Positions 39,279 to 48,665 of a DNA stretch of 64,000 nucleotides are shown here, in pieces. The stretch covers positions 1 to 64,000 of the forward strand of contig QCLV01000001.1 in assembly GCA_003214295.1 (NCBI GenBank), read 5' to 3'. Below the pieces are notes generated by a model that ran no database searches, was not told the DNA's origin, and saw nothing but the letters and a program-made list of their open reading frames with translations. This DNA is from Prochlorococcus sp. AG-418-F08. Its GTDB lineage: Bacteria; Cyanobacteriota; Cyanobacteriia; PCC-6307; Cyanobiaceae. A program made the translations under genes and the position numbers. Position 1 is the stretch's first letter. The number at the start of each line of letters is the position of its first letter.

Positions 39279-40580
39279 GTGACTGACATATTAAATTACA
39301 CCAATTCAAAAGAAATTTTCTCAGCTGCCCAAGAATTAATGCCAGGGGGGGTTAGTTCACCTGTAAGAGCTTTTAAGTCTGTAGGTGGACAACCAATTGT
39401 TTTTGATAGAGTTAAAGGCCCCTACGCATGGGATATTGATGGAAATAGATATATCGACTACATAGGGAGTTGGGGACCGGCTATATGTGGGCATGCCCAC
39501 CCTGAAGTTACGACTGCATTACAGGAAGCAATTGAGAAAGGAACTAGCTTTGGAGCTCCATGCGTTTTAGAGAACAAACTTGCTGAAATGGTAATAGATG
39601 CAGTTCCATCTGTAGAAATGGTTAGGTTCGTAAATAGTGGGACCGAAGCCTGTATGGCTGTTCTGAGGCTTATGAGAGCATTTACTGGAAGAGATAAGGT
39701 TATCAAATTCGACGGTTGCTACCACGGACATGCAGATATGTTTTTAGTCAAAGCAGGATCAGGAGTAGCAACACTAGGCTTACCAGATTCACCAGGAGTT
39801 CCACGTACAACAACTGCCAATACACTTACCGCTCCATACAATGACCTTGAAGCAGTAAAAAAATTATTTTCTGAAAATCCTGATGCTATTTCTGGGGTTA
39901 TTCTTGAGCCTATTGTTGGTAATGCTGGATTTATTACTCCTGAACCTGGATTCTTAGAAGGATTAAGAGAATTAACCACTGAGAATGGGTCGCTTCTAGT
40001 TTTTGATGAAGTAATGACTGGATTCAGAATAAGTTATGGGGGCGCCCAAGAAAAATTTGGAGTTACTCCTGATCTAACAACACTTGGGAAGGTAATTGGG
40101 GGAGGCCTTCCTGTTGGAGCATATGGAGGGAAGAAAGAAATAATGTCAATGATAGCTCCTTCAGGACCGGTCTACCAGGCAGGCACCTTGAGCGGAAATC
40201 CACTTGCAATGACTGCAGGGCTTAAAACTCTTGAACTCCTTAAACAAGAAGGTACATACGAGAAACTTGATTCAACAACTTCTAGATTAATTGAAGGAAT
40301 AATTCAGTCCGCTGAAAATAACGGTATCGCTATTTACGGTGGAAGTGTAAGTGCTATGTTTGGATTCTTCTTATGTGATGGACCAGTTAGGAATTTTGAT
40401 GAAGCTAAAACAAATGATGCTGAACTTTTTGGCAAGTTACACAGAGAAATGTTACAAAGAGGTATTTATCTTGCTCCAAGTCCTTTTGAAGCTGGTTTCA
40501 CCTCGCTAGCTCATAGTGATGAAGAAATTGAAAAAACTATCGAGGCTTTTGATCAAGCTTTTAATTCTATAAAGAAATAA
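39279..40580 (+). CDS. hemL: Glutamate-1-semialdehyde 2,1-aminomutase
   Basis: PLP enzyme that makes 5-aminolevulinate, the precursor of heme, chlorophyll and cobamides. The 433 residues show [17 protein letters not shown] near the N-terminus, [17 protein letters not shown] near 147-163, [16 protein letters not shown] near 240-255 and [19 protein letters not shown] with the PLP lysine near 268. The codon use is richer in G+C than neighbours, as expected for a highly expressed gene. The GTG start gives [10 protein letters not shown] and matches the family length. Preceded by a good promoter. Confidence 0.97.
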   Translation: MTDILNYTNSKEIFSAAQELMPGGVSSPVRAFKSVGGQPIVFDRVKGPYAWDIDGNRYIDYIGSWGPAICGHAHPEVTTALQEAIEKGTSFGAPCVLENKLAEMVIDAVPSVEMVRFVNSGTEACMAVLRLMRAFTGRDKVIKFDGCYHGHADMFLVKAGSGVATLGLPDSPGVPRTTTANTLTAPYNDLEAVKKLFSENPDAISGVILEPIVGNAGFITPEPGFLEGLRELTTENGSLLVFDEVMTGFRISYGGAQEKFGVTPDLTTLGKVIGGGLPVGAYGGKKEIMSMIAPSGPVYQAGTLSGNPLAMTAGLKTLELLKQEGTYEKLDSTTSRLIEGIIQSAENNGIAIYGGSVSAMFGFFLCDGPVRNFDEAKTNDAELFGKLHREMLQRGIYLAPSPFEAGFTSLAHSDEEIEKTIEAFDQAFNSIKK

Positions 40581-40618
40581 TCATTTACTTAATTTTTTAA
40601 AAAAAATTAAGTAAATGA
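40581..40618. terminator. Strong bidirectional hairpin between hemL and the SPFH gene
   Basis: A perfect 18-base inverted repeat (40581-40598 and 40601-40618) separated by AA starts right after the hemL stop. The T-rich centre and A-T stem can serve as intrinsic terminator on either strand, for convergent hemL and the SPFH-domain gene. Confidence 0.6.
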
Positions 40619-40644
40619 AAATATATTATTTAAAATTTTAGTAA

Positions 40645-41448
40645 TTACCTTTTACCACCTACTATCACTGGGGGGGTCCCTCCTGATGAGCCAGGCAAGC
40701 CAGGAACAACTTGTGTGCTACCATCCCATTTGTCAAGAAATAATTTGAAAAGCACTTGATCATCCAGACTTCTATTTAATGTCTCATATCTAAGGGCTTC
40801 TTGTTCTGCAATTTCTACTTCTGTCTTTGCCCTAAGTAACTGCTGACCTGCTATTTGCTTTTGTTCAATAGCAGCTCTGTATTCTTCAGCAATTTCTAAT
40901 CCAGTAAGGTCTAAGCTTTTAACATCTACATAATCAAAAGAATTTAGTTCTTGAGCAACTGTATCTCCAACTTTTTCAGAAATTACTGCAAATTCAGTAG
41001 CAATTGTTTCTAGCTCATATTGAGAGAAGACTGATTTTAGAGCTTTTAGTAAAGATGGCTGAACAATTTTTTGATAGACATCACTATTTCTACTTGCTAT
41101 TGTGGCGAAAATTCTACCTGCTTCGTTTGGTTTTACTGAATACTTAACAGTTGCTGTAGCTCTAATAACCTGAAGATCTTTTGTTAAGGTTTCAAATTTT
41201 TCGGGTTGAACTTGAGTCTTGATATCAAAAGGATATACAGACTGGATAAATGGAAGTTTAAAGTTTAAACCAGCTCGCCTAGAGGGGCCACTAACTTTAC
41301 CTAATGTTGTGACGACTGCGACCTGTCCAGAAGGAACTACAAATAAAGACTGAGTAAGTAAAAGGAAGCCAGTAAATGAAAGTACAATTAATAAGGTTGC
41401 TGTCCCACCAGGTCCAGTTGGCGTGACATTTTTAAAGGATGTTGACAT
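40645..41448 (-). CDS. SPFH/band 7 (prohibitin-like) membrane protein
   Basis: An SPFH-domain protein with an N-terminal hydrophobic anchor (about 18-37 from the MSTSFKN start) followed by the prohibitin-type domain (VVPSGQVAVVTTLGKVSGP onward) and a helical C-terminal region. Relatives form large oligomeric scaffolds and help control membrane proteases such as FtsH. I placed the start at ATG 41448 because MSTSFKNVTPTGPGG fits a normal cytosolic N-terminus; the frame can be extended to 41484 with a TTG-type start. The C-terminus is glycine- and proline-rich. Convergent with hemL. Confidence 0.85.
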   Translation of the reverse strand: MSTSFKNVTPTGPGGTATLLIVLSFTGFLLLTQSLFVVPSGQVAVVTTLGKVSGPSRRAGLNFKLPFIQSVYPFDIKTQVQPEKFETLTKDLQVIRATATVKYSVKPNEAGRIFATIASRNSDVYQKIVQPSLLKALKSVFSQYELETIATEFAVISEKVGDTVAQELNSFDYVDVKSLDLTGLEIAEEYRAAIEQKQIAGQQLLRAKTEVEIAEQEALRYETLNRSLDDQVLFKLFLDKWDGSTQVVPGLPGSSGGTPPVIVGGKR

Positions 41449-41571
41449 TAAAATTTCTTTTCTTAGACAATCATATTTAACCAAATTAATTAGTGCATTA
41501 CCAAGGTAATTAATTAAAATGTTTTTTTAATAATTGCAAAAATAAATAGGAATTTTTTTTTTATAAATTTT

Positions 41572-41769
41572 TTATTTAAATTCTTGCAAAAGTTGCAAAT
41601 AAAGTTCTTCATCTATTTCCCTAATATCGTACTCAGAAGGTAAAACACCATGCTTATGCTCATGCACTGCCATCCAACAAAATTTCTCAATTTCTGCAAT
41701 TGAAAAACGAGGATATTCTATTACTTTTTTTGATAATGATTGAATAAGAGATTCTGAATAATCTTCCAT
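41572..41769 (-). CDS. Small acidic protein, unknown
   Basis: A 65-residue acidic protein with no membrane segment. Its middle part CWMAVHEHKHGVLP holds several histidines, and the rest is helical. I do not recognise a family. It is on the same strand as YajQ, 26 bases downstream, so it may be read from the same message. Its acceptable codon pattern and unique, non-overlapping placement support a real gene. Confidence 0.55.
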   Translation of the reverse strand: MEDYSESLIQSLSKKVIEYPRFSIAEIEKFCWMAVHEHKHGVLPSEYDIREIDEELYLQLLQEFK

Positions 41770-41795
41770 ATTAAAAAATATTATTAATTCATATT

Positions 41796-42293
41796 TTATC
41801 TATAGTTATTAGCCTTTAGAGGAATATTCAAAGATTCTTCCAAGTCACCAAGAAGCTTAATTACAGATTGAAGATCATTTTTGCTCTTACTAGAGACTCT
41901 CAATGTTTCTCCATTAATGCTTACATTAACTTTTTTAATTTGATCTCTAATATTTTTACTGATTTTTTTTGCTATTTCTTGTTTTATGCCCTGTTTTAAA
42001 AAAATTGTCTGTTTAATTTTATTACCACTTACTACTTCAATTTCACCGTAGTCGAAAATTTTTAAAGATAAGTTCCTTTTTATTGCCTTTTGTCTAATTA
42101 TATCATTTACAGCATTTAAGGTTAATTCACTATTCGTAGTTATAAAAATATTTTCTTTATCTAAATTCACCAAGGTTTCTGTGCCTTTCAGATCGTAACG
42201 TTGAGAAATTTCCCTTTTTACTTGATCCAAAGTATTAACTAATTCCTGTCTCTCAAAATCAGAAACAACATCAAATGAAAAACTTTCTGCCAT
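41796..42293 (-). CDS. yajQ: YajQ-family nucleotide-binding protein
   Basis: A 165-residue protein of the YajQ (DUF520) family, which has two similar RNA-recognition-like domains. It starts SFSFDVVSDFERQELVNTLDQVKREISQRYDL, the family signature, and ends with SINGETLRVSSKSKNDLQSVIKLL. Some homologs bind cyclic di-GMP and act on transcription or virulence genes; the role in cyanobacteria is unknown. The length is normal. Minus strand, upstream of the small 65-residue gene. Confidence 0.92.
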   Translation of the reverse strand: MAESFSFDVVSDFERQELVNTLDQVKREISQRYDLKGTETLVNLDKENIFITTNSELTLNAVNDIIRQKAIKRNLSLKIFDYGEIEVVSGNKIKQTIFLKQGIKQEIAKKISKNIRDQIKKVNVSINGETLRVSSKSKNDLQSVIKLLGDLEESLNIPLKANNYR

Positions 42294-42360
42294 TGTAAAT
42301 TTTAAACTTAAAAATATTATTTAGCATAAATTAGATTTAAAGAAAGGGAAGTGAATGTAT

Positions 42361-42873
42361 TTAATCAAAAAATAACAAACTCACCACTTTTCCCATTTCC
42401 TCAGCACATCTACAACTATTTAGTAAAGTTTCACTATCGTGAAAAGCAAAGCATATTAATTGATCACATCTAGAAATAATTTCTTGATTACACAGACTAC
42501 TTGCAAGTGGTAAGGGCAATTCATCATTTTCACTTTTTTCGACTAAGTGTATAACCTTTTCAAGTTGTTCCTTGATTTCGGGTATTTGTCTATCAAGACT
42601 TTGAGGTAATAAAACAGTCAGTAATGATGGGTTAATATCTAAAACGGCTCTAATAACTGCAGCATTAACACCCTGGGATCCAGATGTAAGAATGTTATGT
42701 CCCTCTTCAGCGAGTGACCTTGCTATTAACTCAATCAAGTGAATATCGACGACTGGTACATGTCTGCTGCCCAAAAAAGCAATCCTTCTTTTCCCGTTAT
42801 CTTGGAGTTTTGCAAGTTCTTGAGCTAATGCATCAACCCCTTCGGTTGCTGGTAGATCTAAAGAGCGACTCAA
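42361..42873 (-). CDS. SLOG-like Rossmann-fold protein (DprA/LOG-related)
   Basis: A 170-residue protein. Residues 30-73 (IAFLGSRHVPVVDIHLIELI ... ILTSGSQGVNAAVIRAVL) show the Rossmann pattern of the SLOG superfamily, which includes DprA, LOG cytokinin hydrolases and nucleotide-sensing effectors. The GSR and SGSQGVN loops may bind a nucleotide. I can not pick a role. It lies 25 bases downstream of the P-loop/DRTGG gene on the same strand, so the pair is probably one transcription unit. Confidence 0.65.
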   Translation of the reverse strand: MSRSLDLPATEGVDALAQELAKLQDNGKRRIAFLGSRHVPVVDIHLIELIARSLAEEGHNILTSGSQGVNAAVIRAVLDINPSLLTVLLPQSLDRQIPEIKEQLEKVIHLVEKSENDELPLPLASSLCNQEIISRCDQLICFAFHDSETLLNSCRCAEEMGKVVSLLFFD

Positions 42874-42898
42874 AATAAAATTATCCCTATATTTGAAA

Positions 42899-44008
42899 TT
42901 AGCATTTTTCTGAAAAATTGCAGGGAAAATCTATCTTTTCAAGAATTCTTTTCAGATTTACATGTTCCTCAACTAATTGAAATGCATAAGAAGCTTTAAT
43001 TGATTCATGTATTCTCACATGACCAAAAGCTTGCTCAATAATTTCTACGGAAGCTAAAGTATCTAACTCAACTTTTAAAATTGGTACTTCCAATTCCTCC
43101 GCTCTATGAATCAATTGTGATAATGGTTCTCCCAAACCAGTTAAGATGAGACATTGAGTAGAGGCTTCCAAAGCCGCAAGTTGGATATCTGTTCTATCAG
43201 CACCTGTAACTACAGCCATATTTCGTCGTCTTCTGAAAAATTCCATTGCAGAATTAACACCCATTGCACCAATACTTAATGTCTCAACAAGTAACTGATC
43301 TTTTTCAGGGCAACAAATGATTTGGGCATCTAATCTTCTAACAAGTTCTCTTACGGTAACACTTCTTAGTAGTGGTGATTTAGGCATTACCCCAAACACT
43401 TCGATATTCAAGTCTTTAAGAGAGGGTATTATTTCATTATTAACTTTTTGGGCTTCTTGAGGCAAAACTGCATTCAATACCACTCCAGCCAAATGATCTC
43501 CTAATTGTTTTTTTGCATCAAGTAATGCATCTACACTTTTACAATCTTCCCATAAATTCACAATTAATACTTTTGCATCTAAACTCTCAGCAAGTTGTGG
43601 AAGACTTAATCCATAAATCATTCCTTCGTGAAGGCTTCCAGCAGCTTCAAGAATATTCAACCCTTCAAAATCATCCTTAACTAATTCCTTAATTTGATCA
43701 AAACCTTTTCCTGGAAGTAAGTCTTTATTAGAGATTCTTTTTTCCGCTGATATATCATCCAGTAAACCGACTGAAGAAATTAAGTTCTCTTCTTCAATAT
43801 TTAACGTAGAGCCAATAAATTTGACATCATCATCTATTAAACCTTCATAAGACATTGAAGGGAGATTAGTAAGTTCGATGCATGTTGCTAGCGGTTTACC
43901 AATACGTACTTTTTTTTTCTCCTGTAGAAGTCTCTTTGCTATTCCAAGTACCAATGCAGACTTACCACTAAATGGCTCACATGAACCAATTAATAATATA
44001 TCGCTCAT
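42899..44008 (-). CDS. P-loop NTPase with C-terminal DRTGG domain (phosphotransacetylase-related)
   Basis: A 369-residue protein. The first 200 residues are a BioD-like P-loop domain (ILLIGSCEPFSGKSALVLGI, with FSGKSA as the loop). The C-terminal part (VVTGADRTDIQLAALEASTQ) is the DRTGG type domain seen in phosphotransacetylase regulatory regions and in CBS-linked proteins. Cyanobacterial copies are annotated as phosphotransacetylase-family proteins, but the PTA catalytic domain is absent here, so acetyl phosphate chemistry is not implied. It is transcribed before the SLOG-like gene. Confidence 0.75.
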   Translation of the reverse strand: MSDILLIGSCEPFSGKSALVLGIAKRLLQEKKKVRIGKPLATCIELTNLPSMSYEGLIDDDVKFIGSTLNIEEENLISSVGLLDDISAEKRISNKDLLPGKGFDQIKELVKDDFEGLNILEAAGSLHEGMIYGLSLPQLAESLDAKVLIVNLWEDCKSVDALLDAKKQLGDHLAGVVLNAVLPQEAQKVNNEIIPSLKDLNIEVFGVMPKSPLLRSVTVRELVRRLDAQIICCPEKDQLLVETLSIGAMGVNSAMEFFRRRRNMAVVTGADRTDIQLAALEASTQCLILTGLGEPLSQLIHRAEELEVPILKVELDTLASVEIIEQAFGHVRIHESIKASYAFQLVEEHVNLKRILEKIDFPCNFSEKC

Positions 44009-44159
44009 AATTCAGTGGAAATATTTATCAATAGGTTCAAGATAATATTATTTTGACAACTAAACAAATATTTATTTATGAGTTTTAATCAAATAAATAT
44101 ATAAATATTTTTTTATTAAATTTATTTAAATTATTTGGTACTAAATCAAAATCAAAAAA

Positions 44160-44879
44160 ATGATAAATTCAATGAATAATAAAAAAACTGTTGGGATTAC
44201 AGGAGCTACTGGCACACTAGGGAAAGAGCTTACAAAGCTGTTTCGTCAGAAAGGTTATAAAGTGATAGGTTTTACTCATAGTGAAACTGATTCTGAAATA
44301 AATCTTGAGTCTCCTAATGAATGGATCAAATGGGAATGTGGGAAAGAAGCATTATTAAAAAAATATTTAAAAAATATTGATATTTTGATTTTGAACCACG
44401 GAATTTACAATTTAAGCAGAGAAAATTCTAATTATGAAAACTCAATAGAGATAAATGCATTAAGCAAATTTAAATTTTTAAATATTTTTGAAGATATTGC
44501 TCTAACCAATGATTCAAATATAAAAAAAGAGATTTGGATAAACACATCGGAAGCAGAAATATTACCAGCCCTAAATCCGTCATATGAGATTAGTAAAACC
44601 CTTATTGGTCAATTAATTTCCTTCAAAAAAAATCTTTTAAATAAAGATATGAAAAATAAATTAATTATCAAAAAAATAATCCTAGGGCCTTTTAAATCAG
44701 AACTAAATCCAATAGGCATTATGAATCCAAAATTTGTTTCTAAAAAAATTTTTGATTTATCAAATTCAAAAAATTATTTAATAATAATTAGTCCAAACCC
44801 ATTAAGCTACTTACTGTTTCCCCTAAAAGAATTTTTTAATTTTTTGTATTGTAAAATTATCTATAAATACAAATCTTAA
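44160..44879 (+). CDS. Short-chain dehydrogenase/reductase family protein
   Basis: A 239-residue SDR-type protein with an NAD(P)-binding GITGATGTLGKELTKLF loop, the NHGIYN segment near residue 79 and the catalytic YxxxK as YEISK near 140. It resembles the dehydrogenase-like part of cyanobacterial proteins annotated with sterol desaturase or fatty acid hydroxylase domains. The substrate is unknown. The C-terminal 40 residues hold a hydrophobic, aromatic stretch that may bind membranes. A 151-base gap lies before it, and it is convergent with map. Confidence 0.75.
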   Translation: MINSMNNKKTVGITGATGTLGKELTKLFRQKGYKVIGFTHSETDSEINLESPNEWIKWECGKEALLKKYLKNIDILILNHGIYNLSRENSNYENSIEINALSKFKFLNIFEDIALTNDSNIKKEIWINTSEAEILPALNPSYEISKTLIGQLISFKKNLLNKDMKNKLIIKKIILGPFKSELNPIGIMNPKFVSKKIFDLSNSKNYLIIISPNPLSYLLFPLKEFFNFLYCKIIYKYKS

Positions 44880-44882
44880 CTT

Positions 44883-45749
44883 CTAAAAATCTCTATCTGT
44901 CAATATTTCAATTCCATCTGTTAGAACAACTATTGTATGTTCCCATTGCGCCGATAATTTTCCATCTTTTGTTACGACGGTCCATCCATCATTCAAGGTT
45001 TTACAAAATTTAGTGCCTTCATTAACAATAGGTTCGACAGCTAAGGTCATTCCTTTACGAAGGACTACGTTGGGCAATTCCTTAGTTCGAAAGTTAAATA
45101 CAGAGGGCTGTTCGTGAAGATTTCTTCCAACTCCATGTCCTGTATAATCCTCAACTACACTAAAACCATTTTTTTTGACGACGTCTTCAATAGCTCCAGC
45201 AAGTTCATAAAGGGTAATTCCCTCTTTTATTTTTGAAAGACCAGCATAAAGAGCATCATTTGCCACCTTACTAAGTTTTAATGCTTTACTGCTCGCTTCC
45301 CCTACGCAAATTGTTATACAACTATCCCCCCAATAGTTCTCTAAGTAGGCTCCAGTATCAATTTTCACGACATCCCCATTTTGAATAATCTTTTTTTTAC
45401 TAGGGATTCCATGAACTACCTCATTATTGATACTCGAACAAATGCTTGCAGGAAAGCCATATATACCTTTAAAACCAGGTCCCAAACCACCTGAAGGAAC
45501 TGCTCCCATTTCCAAGATCCTTTTTGCAGCAAAATCATCTAAATCTTGAGTACTCATTCCAGGTTTAATTAAATCTTCTATTTCTCTTAAAACCGTTGCA
45601 ACAATTCTACTGGAATTTTTCATTAACTTTATTTCTCTTGGTGACTTAAATTCAATACCTCGAGTCCTTGGTATGAATGATTCCTGATCATTTGACTTAG
45701 AATTATTTATTTTTGGTAAGAGATCTGCAAATTTCATCATTGGATTCAA
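44883..45749 (-). CDS. map: Methionine aminopeptidase
   Basis: Removes the initiator methionine from new proteins. The 288 residues have an N-terminal extension of about 35 residues and then the type I core: HGVGRNLHEQPSVFNF and the metal ligands in VKIDTGAYLENYWGDSC (Asp) and EPIVNEGTKF with QWEHTIVV at the end. The metal-binding HxxxEPxxxxG..E pattern is intact. It is convergent with the SDR gene (three-base gap). The start ATG at 45747-45749 precedes MNPMMKFADLL, so a second start at M4 or M5 is possible. Confidence 0.94.
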   Translation of the reverse strand: MNPMMKFADLLPKINNSKSNDQESFIPRTRGIEFKSPREIKLMKNSSRIVATVLREIEDLIKPGMSTQDLDDFAAKRILEMGAVPSGGLGPGFKGIYGFPASICSSINNEVVHGIPSKKKIIQNGDVVKIDTGAYLENYWGDSCITICVGEASSKALKLSKVANDALYAGLSKIKEGITLYELAGAIEDVVKKNGFSVVEDYTGHGVGRNLHEQPSVFNFRTKELPNVVLRKGMTLAVEPIVNEGTKFCKTLNDGWTVVTKDGKLSAQWEHTIVVLTDGIEILTDRDF

Positions 45750-45827
45750 TAATAGGAATAGCTAAATATTTTCAAAAAAGCTTAAAACTTTTACTTATCT
45801 AAGTCTATCAATAACTAAAGTAAAAAA

Positions 45828-46127
45828 ATGAAAAATTCCAGGCAATTTCATAAAGCATTAGCCCCTTGGGTTTTCCTTCCATTATTTATATCTTCAATCA
45901 CTGGACTTCTCTACAGGATTTTAAAAGATTTATTAGGTTACTCAAGAGACCAAGTTCATTGGTTAATGTCACTACATGAGGGCGAATGGCTAGGAGATAA
46001 TGGAGAATTAATATATGTATTTCTAAATTCACTTGGAGTTTTATGGATGCTCATTACAGGATTCCAAATGTTTTCAAAAACAATTTCATTTACTAAAAAG
46101 GTTACTAAAGGCGAGTCAAAAGGTTAA
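45828..46127 (+). CDS. PepSY-type two-helix membrane protein
   Basis: A 99-residue membrane protein with two hydrophobic helices (about 12-29 and 61-80). The HKALAPWVFLPLFISSITGLLYRI start and HWLMSLHEGEWL loop resemble PepSY-associated transmembrane proteins, which occur next to redox and iron genes. The conserved histidines might bind heme or metal, which is only a guess. It is divergent from map and upstream of rplS with 31 bases between, on the same strand as rplS. Confidence 0.65.
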   Translation: MKNSRQFHKALAPWVFLPLFISSITGLLYRILKDLLGYSRDQVHWLMSLHEGEWLGDNGELIYVFLNSLGVLWMLITGFQMFSKTISFTKKVTKGESKG

Positions 46128-46158
46128 GATATAACACTTGTAGGACAAAAAGACCAAA

Positions 46159-46629
46159 ATGGCTAAAGAGAAACAAGAAAATGAATTAGAAACCGGTGCT
46201 AAAACTGAAGGATCAATTGATGTTACAGTTGAACAAAAAGAAGAACAATTGGTTTCTTTAACTACAAAAACAGTAAGTAGTTCAAACCTTATTAGTGAAT
46301 TTGAGAATGAACAATTAAAAAAAGAACTTCCTGAAATTTATGTTGGGGATACTGTTAAAGTTGGAGTAAAAATTACAGAAGGTAACAAACAAAGAGTTCA
46401 ACCTTATGAAGGTGTTGTCATTGCAAAAAGGCATGGAGGTATTAACCAGACTATTACAGTTAGAAGAATTTTTCAGGGTATAGGAGTTGAAAGAGTATTT
46501 ATGCTACATAGTCCCCAGGTTGCCTCTCTAAAAGTTGAACGTAGAGGTAAAGTAAGAAGAGCTAAGTTATTCTATCTGAGAGATAGAGTAGGAAAAGCTA
46601 CTCGCGTTAAACAACGCTTTGATCGATAA
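46159..46629 (+). CDS. rplS: 50S ribosomal protein L19
   Basis: Ribosomal protein at the 30S-50S interface. The 156 residues carry the L19 domain from about 45 onward ([57 protein letters not shown]). The first 45 residues are an acidic, Glu-rich extension absent in most bacteria but seen in cyanobacteria. The lysine-rich C-terminal part is normal. It is followed by tRNA-Trp after 53 bases. Confidence 0.95.
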   Translation: MAKEKQENELETGAKTEGSIDVTVEQKEEQLVSLTTKTVSSSNLISEFENEQLKKELPEIYVGDTVKVGVKITEGNKQRVQPYEGVVIAKRHGGINQTITVRRIFQGIGVERVFMLHSPQVASLKVERRGKVRRAKLFYLRDRVGKATRVKQRFDR

Positions 46630-46667
46630 AGTTGTAAATTAATCAACTTATTGGTCACAAAGACGCT

Positions 46668-46673
46668 TATAAT
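46668..46673 (+). promoter_or_regulatory. Perfect -10 box before tRNA-Trp
   Basis: TATAAT lies nine bases upstream of the mature tRNA-Trp 5' end, at the distance expected for a start just before the tRNA. No good -35 match is seen 16-18 bases upstream, so the promoter call rests on the -10 box. Confidence 0.5.
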
Positions 46674-46682
46674 TATTTAGAT

Positions 46683-46755
46683 GCGTCGTTAGTTCAGTTG
46701 GTAGAACGCAGGTCTCCAAAACCTGATGTCGGGGGTTCAAGTCCTCCACGACGCG
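46683..46755 (+). tRNA. tRNA-Trp (CCA anticodon)
   Basis: 73 nucleotides fold as a cloverleaf: acceptor GCGTCGT/ACGACGC with a G discriminator, D-arm GTTC/GAAC, anticodon stem CAGGT/ACCTG with loop CTCCAAA (anticodon CCA, reads UGG), and T-arm with TTCAAGT. The 3' CCA is not encoded. A -10 box lies just upstream. Confidence 0.97.
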
Positions 46756-46790
46756 TTTGATCAACATTATGTAAATCATTTTTTCATAAG

Positions 46791-46985
46791 ATGGAGTTAG
46801 ATCTTCAACCTGGGGACGTAGTTAAAGTCCTCGAATCAGCAGCTTTAGGATGGGTTCGTGCAAGAGTCATCAGAGTTAAGTCTGGTGGGAGAGTTGTCGT
46901 ACAAAGTGACCAAGGCAGAGAATTTACCGCCAGAGGAAACCAAGTTAGGTTGATAGAACCTGCTGGTTTTAGACCTCAAAAATAA
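46791..46985 (+). CDS. Small basic KOW/SH3-like protein (DUF2862 type)
   Basis: A 64-residue basic protein that looks like a small beta-barrel: LQPGDVVKVLESAALGWVRA and VIRVKSGGRVVVQSDQGREF. Cyanobacterial homologs of this kind are annotated DUF2862. The role is unknown, possibly RNA binding by fold likeness only. It sits between tRNA-Trp and tRNA-Asp. ATG start; the next gene on the strand is the tRNA. Confidence 0.7.
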   Translation: MELDLQPGDVVKVLESAALGWVRARVIRVKSGGRVVVQSDQGREFTARGNQVRLIEPAGFRPQK

Positions 46986-47057
46986 ATAGTTGTTTATACT
47001 AAAGCACCTTCTAAACTTACTATTTCTGTAAATCCTCAAATTAATAAATTTTTTTTA

Positions 47058-47086
47058 TTACAACACCATAAATTAAGTATTATGAT
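47058..47086 (+). promoter_or_regulatory. Putative promoter for tRNA-Asp
   Basis: TTACAA (47058-47063) and TATGAT (47081-47086) are separated by 17 bases, each four to five matches to consensus. The start site would be near 47093, leaving a 42-base leader before the tRNA. Confidence 0.4.
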
Positions 47087-47106
47087 CTGATAATTTTAAG
47101 AAAGAA

Positions 47107-47126
47107 GTTCTAAATAAATTTAGAAC
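47107..47126. repeat. Perfect inverted repeat just before tRNA-Asp
   Basis: GTTCTAAA and TTTAGAAC (8 bases each) flank a four-base loop, ending nine bases before the tRNA 5' end. It could form a hairpin in the precursor or act as a minus-strand terminator. Confidence 0.6.
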
Positions 47127-47134
47127 AAAACTCT

Positions 47135-47208
47135 GGGACCGTAGTTCAACTGGTTAGAGCACCGCCCTGTCACGGCGGAAGTTGCGGGTTCGAATCCCGT
47201 CGGTCCCG
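47135..47208 (+). tRNA. tRNA-Asp (GTC anticodon)
   Basis: 74 nucleotides form a cloverleaf: acceptor GGGACCG/CGGTCCC with a G discriminator, D-arm GTTC/GAGC, anticodon stem CCGCC/GGCGG with loop CTGTCAC (anticodon GTC), and T-arm GCGGG/CCCGT with TTCGAAT. CCA is not encoded. gltX follows after 17 bases. Confidence 0.97.
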
Positions 47209-47225
47209 TTTTTTCAAAGAGAAAT

Positions 47226-48665
47226 TTGGAAAATCGATTAAGACTAGCTCCGAGTCCGACGGGTTTATTTCATATTGGAACTGCGCGAACAGCTTTATTC
47301 AACTGGTTGTATGCACGAAAAATAGGCGGAAAATTTCTAATAAGAATTGAAGACACAGATTTTCTTCGGTCTAAATCTGAATATACAAATAACATATTAG
47401 AGGGCTTGAAATGGCTTGGACTTAAATGGGATGAAGAACCTATAAAGCAGAGCGACCGAATTTCCATTCACAAAAGTTATATCAAAAAGCTACTGGAATC
47501 TGGAGCTGCGTATAGATGCTTTACAACAGAAGATGAAAGTTCTGAATTAAGAGAAGAACAAAAAAAGAGAGGATTACCTCCAAAGCATGACAATAGGCAT
47601 AGAAGTCTTTCGAAAGAAGAAATAGAAACATTCATATCTCAAGGGAGGACTTCAGTAATAAGGTTTAAGATTGATGAAAAGATTGAAATTAAATGGGTAG
47701 ATCAGATAAGAGGCGAAATCAAATGGCAAGGTAAGGATTTGGGTGGTGATTTAGTTTTGTCAAGAAGGGCAAAGGGATATGAGATTGGTGACCCTTTGTA
47801 TAATCTTGCAGTTGTAGTTGATGATAATTTCATGAATATTACTCATGTTGTAAGGGGTGAAGACCATATCTCAAACACTGCAAAACAAATTTTAATTTAT
47901 AAAGCATTAAATTTTAATTTGCCGACTTTTTCGCATACACCTCTAATACTTAATAGTGAGGGTAAAAAATTATCTAAGAGAGATTGCGTTACTTCAATCG
48001 ACGAATTTAGAGATATGGGATATTTACCTGAGGCCTTATCGAACTATATGACCTTTTTAGGTTGGTCTCCAAAATCTACTGACAAAGAAATACTTTCACT
48101 TGATGAGATATCTAAAGTTTTTGACTTATCAGACATAAATAAAGCTGGAGCAAAATTCAGTTGGGAAAAACTTAACTGGATTAATTCTCAATATATAAAA
48201 AATATGGAATCAATAAAGTTAAGCGATATCATGAGGGATTACTGGGAAGATAATGGTTGGGCACCTCCATCTCAAGAATGGGCTTATAAATTAGCAATTT
48301 TACTTAAAGACTCTATTACTCTTTTAAAAGATGCCATTGATCAATCAAAGCCATTTTTCTTTATACCTACAATTCAAAAAGAAGGTCTAGATTTTCTGGA
48401 CAACGAGGATAGTAAAGCATCTCTAAAACTAATCTTAAATTATTTAATTGAGCAAAATACTATAAAACTAGATAAGGAGAAAGCCAAAGAAATAATAAAC
48501 GAAATCTCAAAAATGCATAATATTAAAAAAGGAATATTAATGAAATCATTAAGAGTAGCCTTTTTTGGATCTCTTAGTGGGCCAGATTTAATTCAAAGTT
48601 GGGAGCTTTTCTCTGAAAGTAAAACTGATATTCCTCGAATTGAAAGATGTCTTAAATTAATCTAA
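47226..48665 (+). CDS. gltX: Glutamyl-tRNA synthetase
   Basis: Charges tRNA-Glu, the donor for both protein synthesis and 5-aminolevulinate formation by the C5 route (with hemL in this window). The 479 residues show [20 protein letters not shown] at the N-terminus with HIGT as the HIGH motif, and KKLSKRD near 250 as the KMSKS motif. The start is TTG at 47226, directly before the conserved [12 protein letters not shown]. It lies 17 bases downstream of tRNA-Asp and may be read through from its promoter. Its 3' end overlaps the convergent antiporter gene by nine bases. Confidence 0.96.
   Translation: MENRLRLAPSPTGLFHIGTARTALFNWLYARKIGGKFLIRIEDTDFLRSKSEYTNNILEGLKWLGLKWDEEPIKQSDRISIHKSYIKKLLESGAAYRCFTTEDESSELREEQKKRGLPPKHDNRHRSLSKEEIETFISQGRTSVIRFKIDEKIEIKWVDQIRGEIKWQGKDLGGDLVLSRRAKGYEIGDPLYNLAVVVDDNFMNITHVVRGEDHISNTAKQILIYKALNFNLPTFSHTPLILNSEGKKLSKRDCVTSIDEFRDMGYLPEALSNYMTFLGWSPKSTDKEILSLDEISKVFDLSDINKAGAKFSWEKLNWINSQYIKNMESIKLSDIMRDYWEDNGWAPPSQEWAYKLAILLKDSITLLKDAIDQSKPFFFIPTIQKEGLDFLDNEDSKASLKLILNYLIEQNTIKLDKEKAKEIINEISKMHNIKKGILMKSLRVAFFGSLSGPDLIQSWELFSESKTDIPRIERCLKLI

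Noticed and set aside
39458-39979. Two open frames of 82 and 86 codons on the minus strand inside hemL
   Set aside because: They are antisense shadows of a fully recognisable enzyme with no start signal or family likeness of their own.
46683-47208. tRNA genes as attachment sites for an integrated element
   Set aside because: I saw no repeated 3' tRNA fragment and no integrase between or near the two tRNAs.
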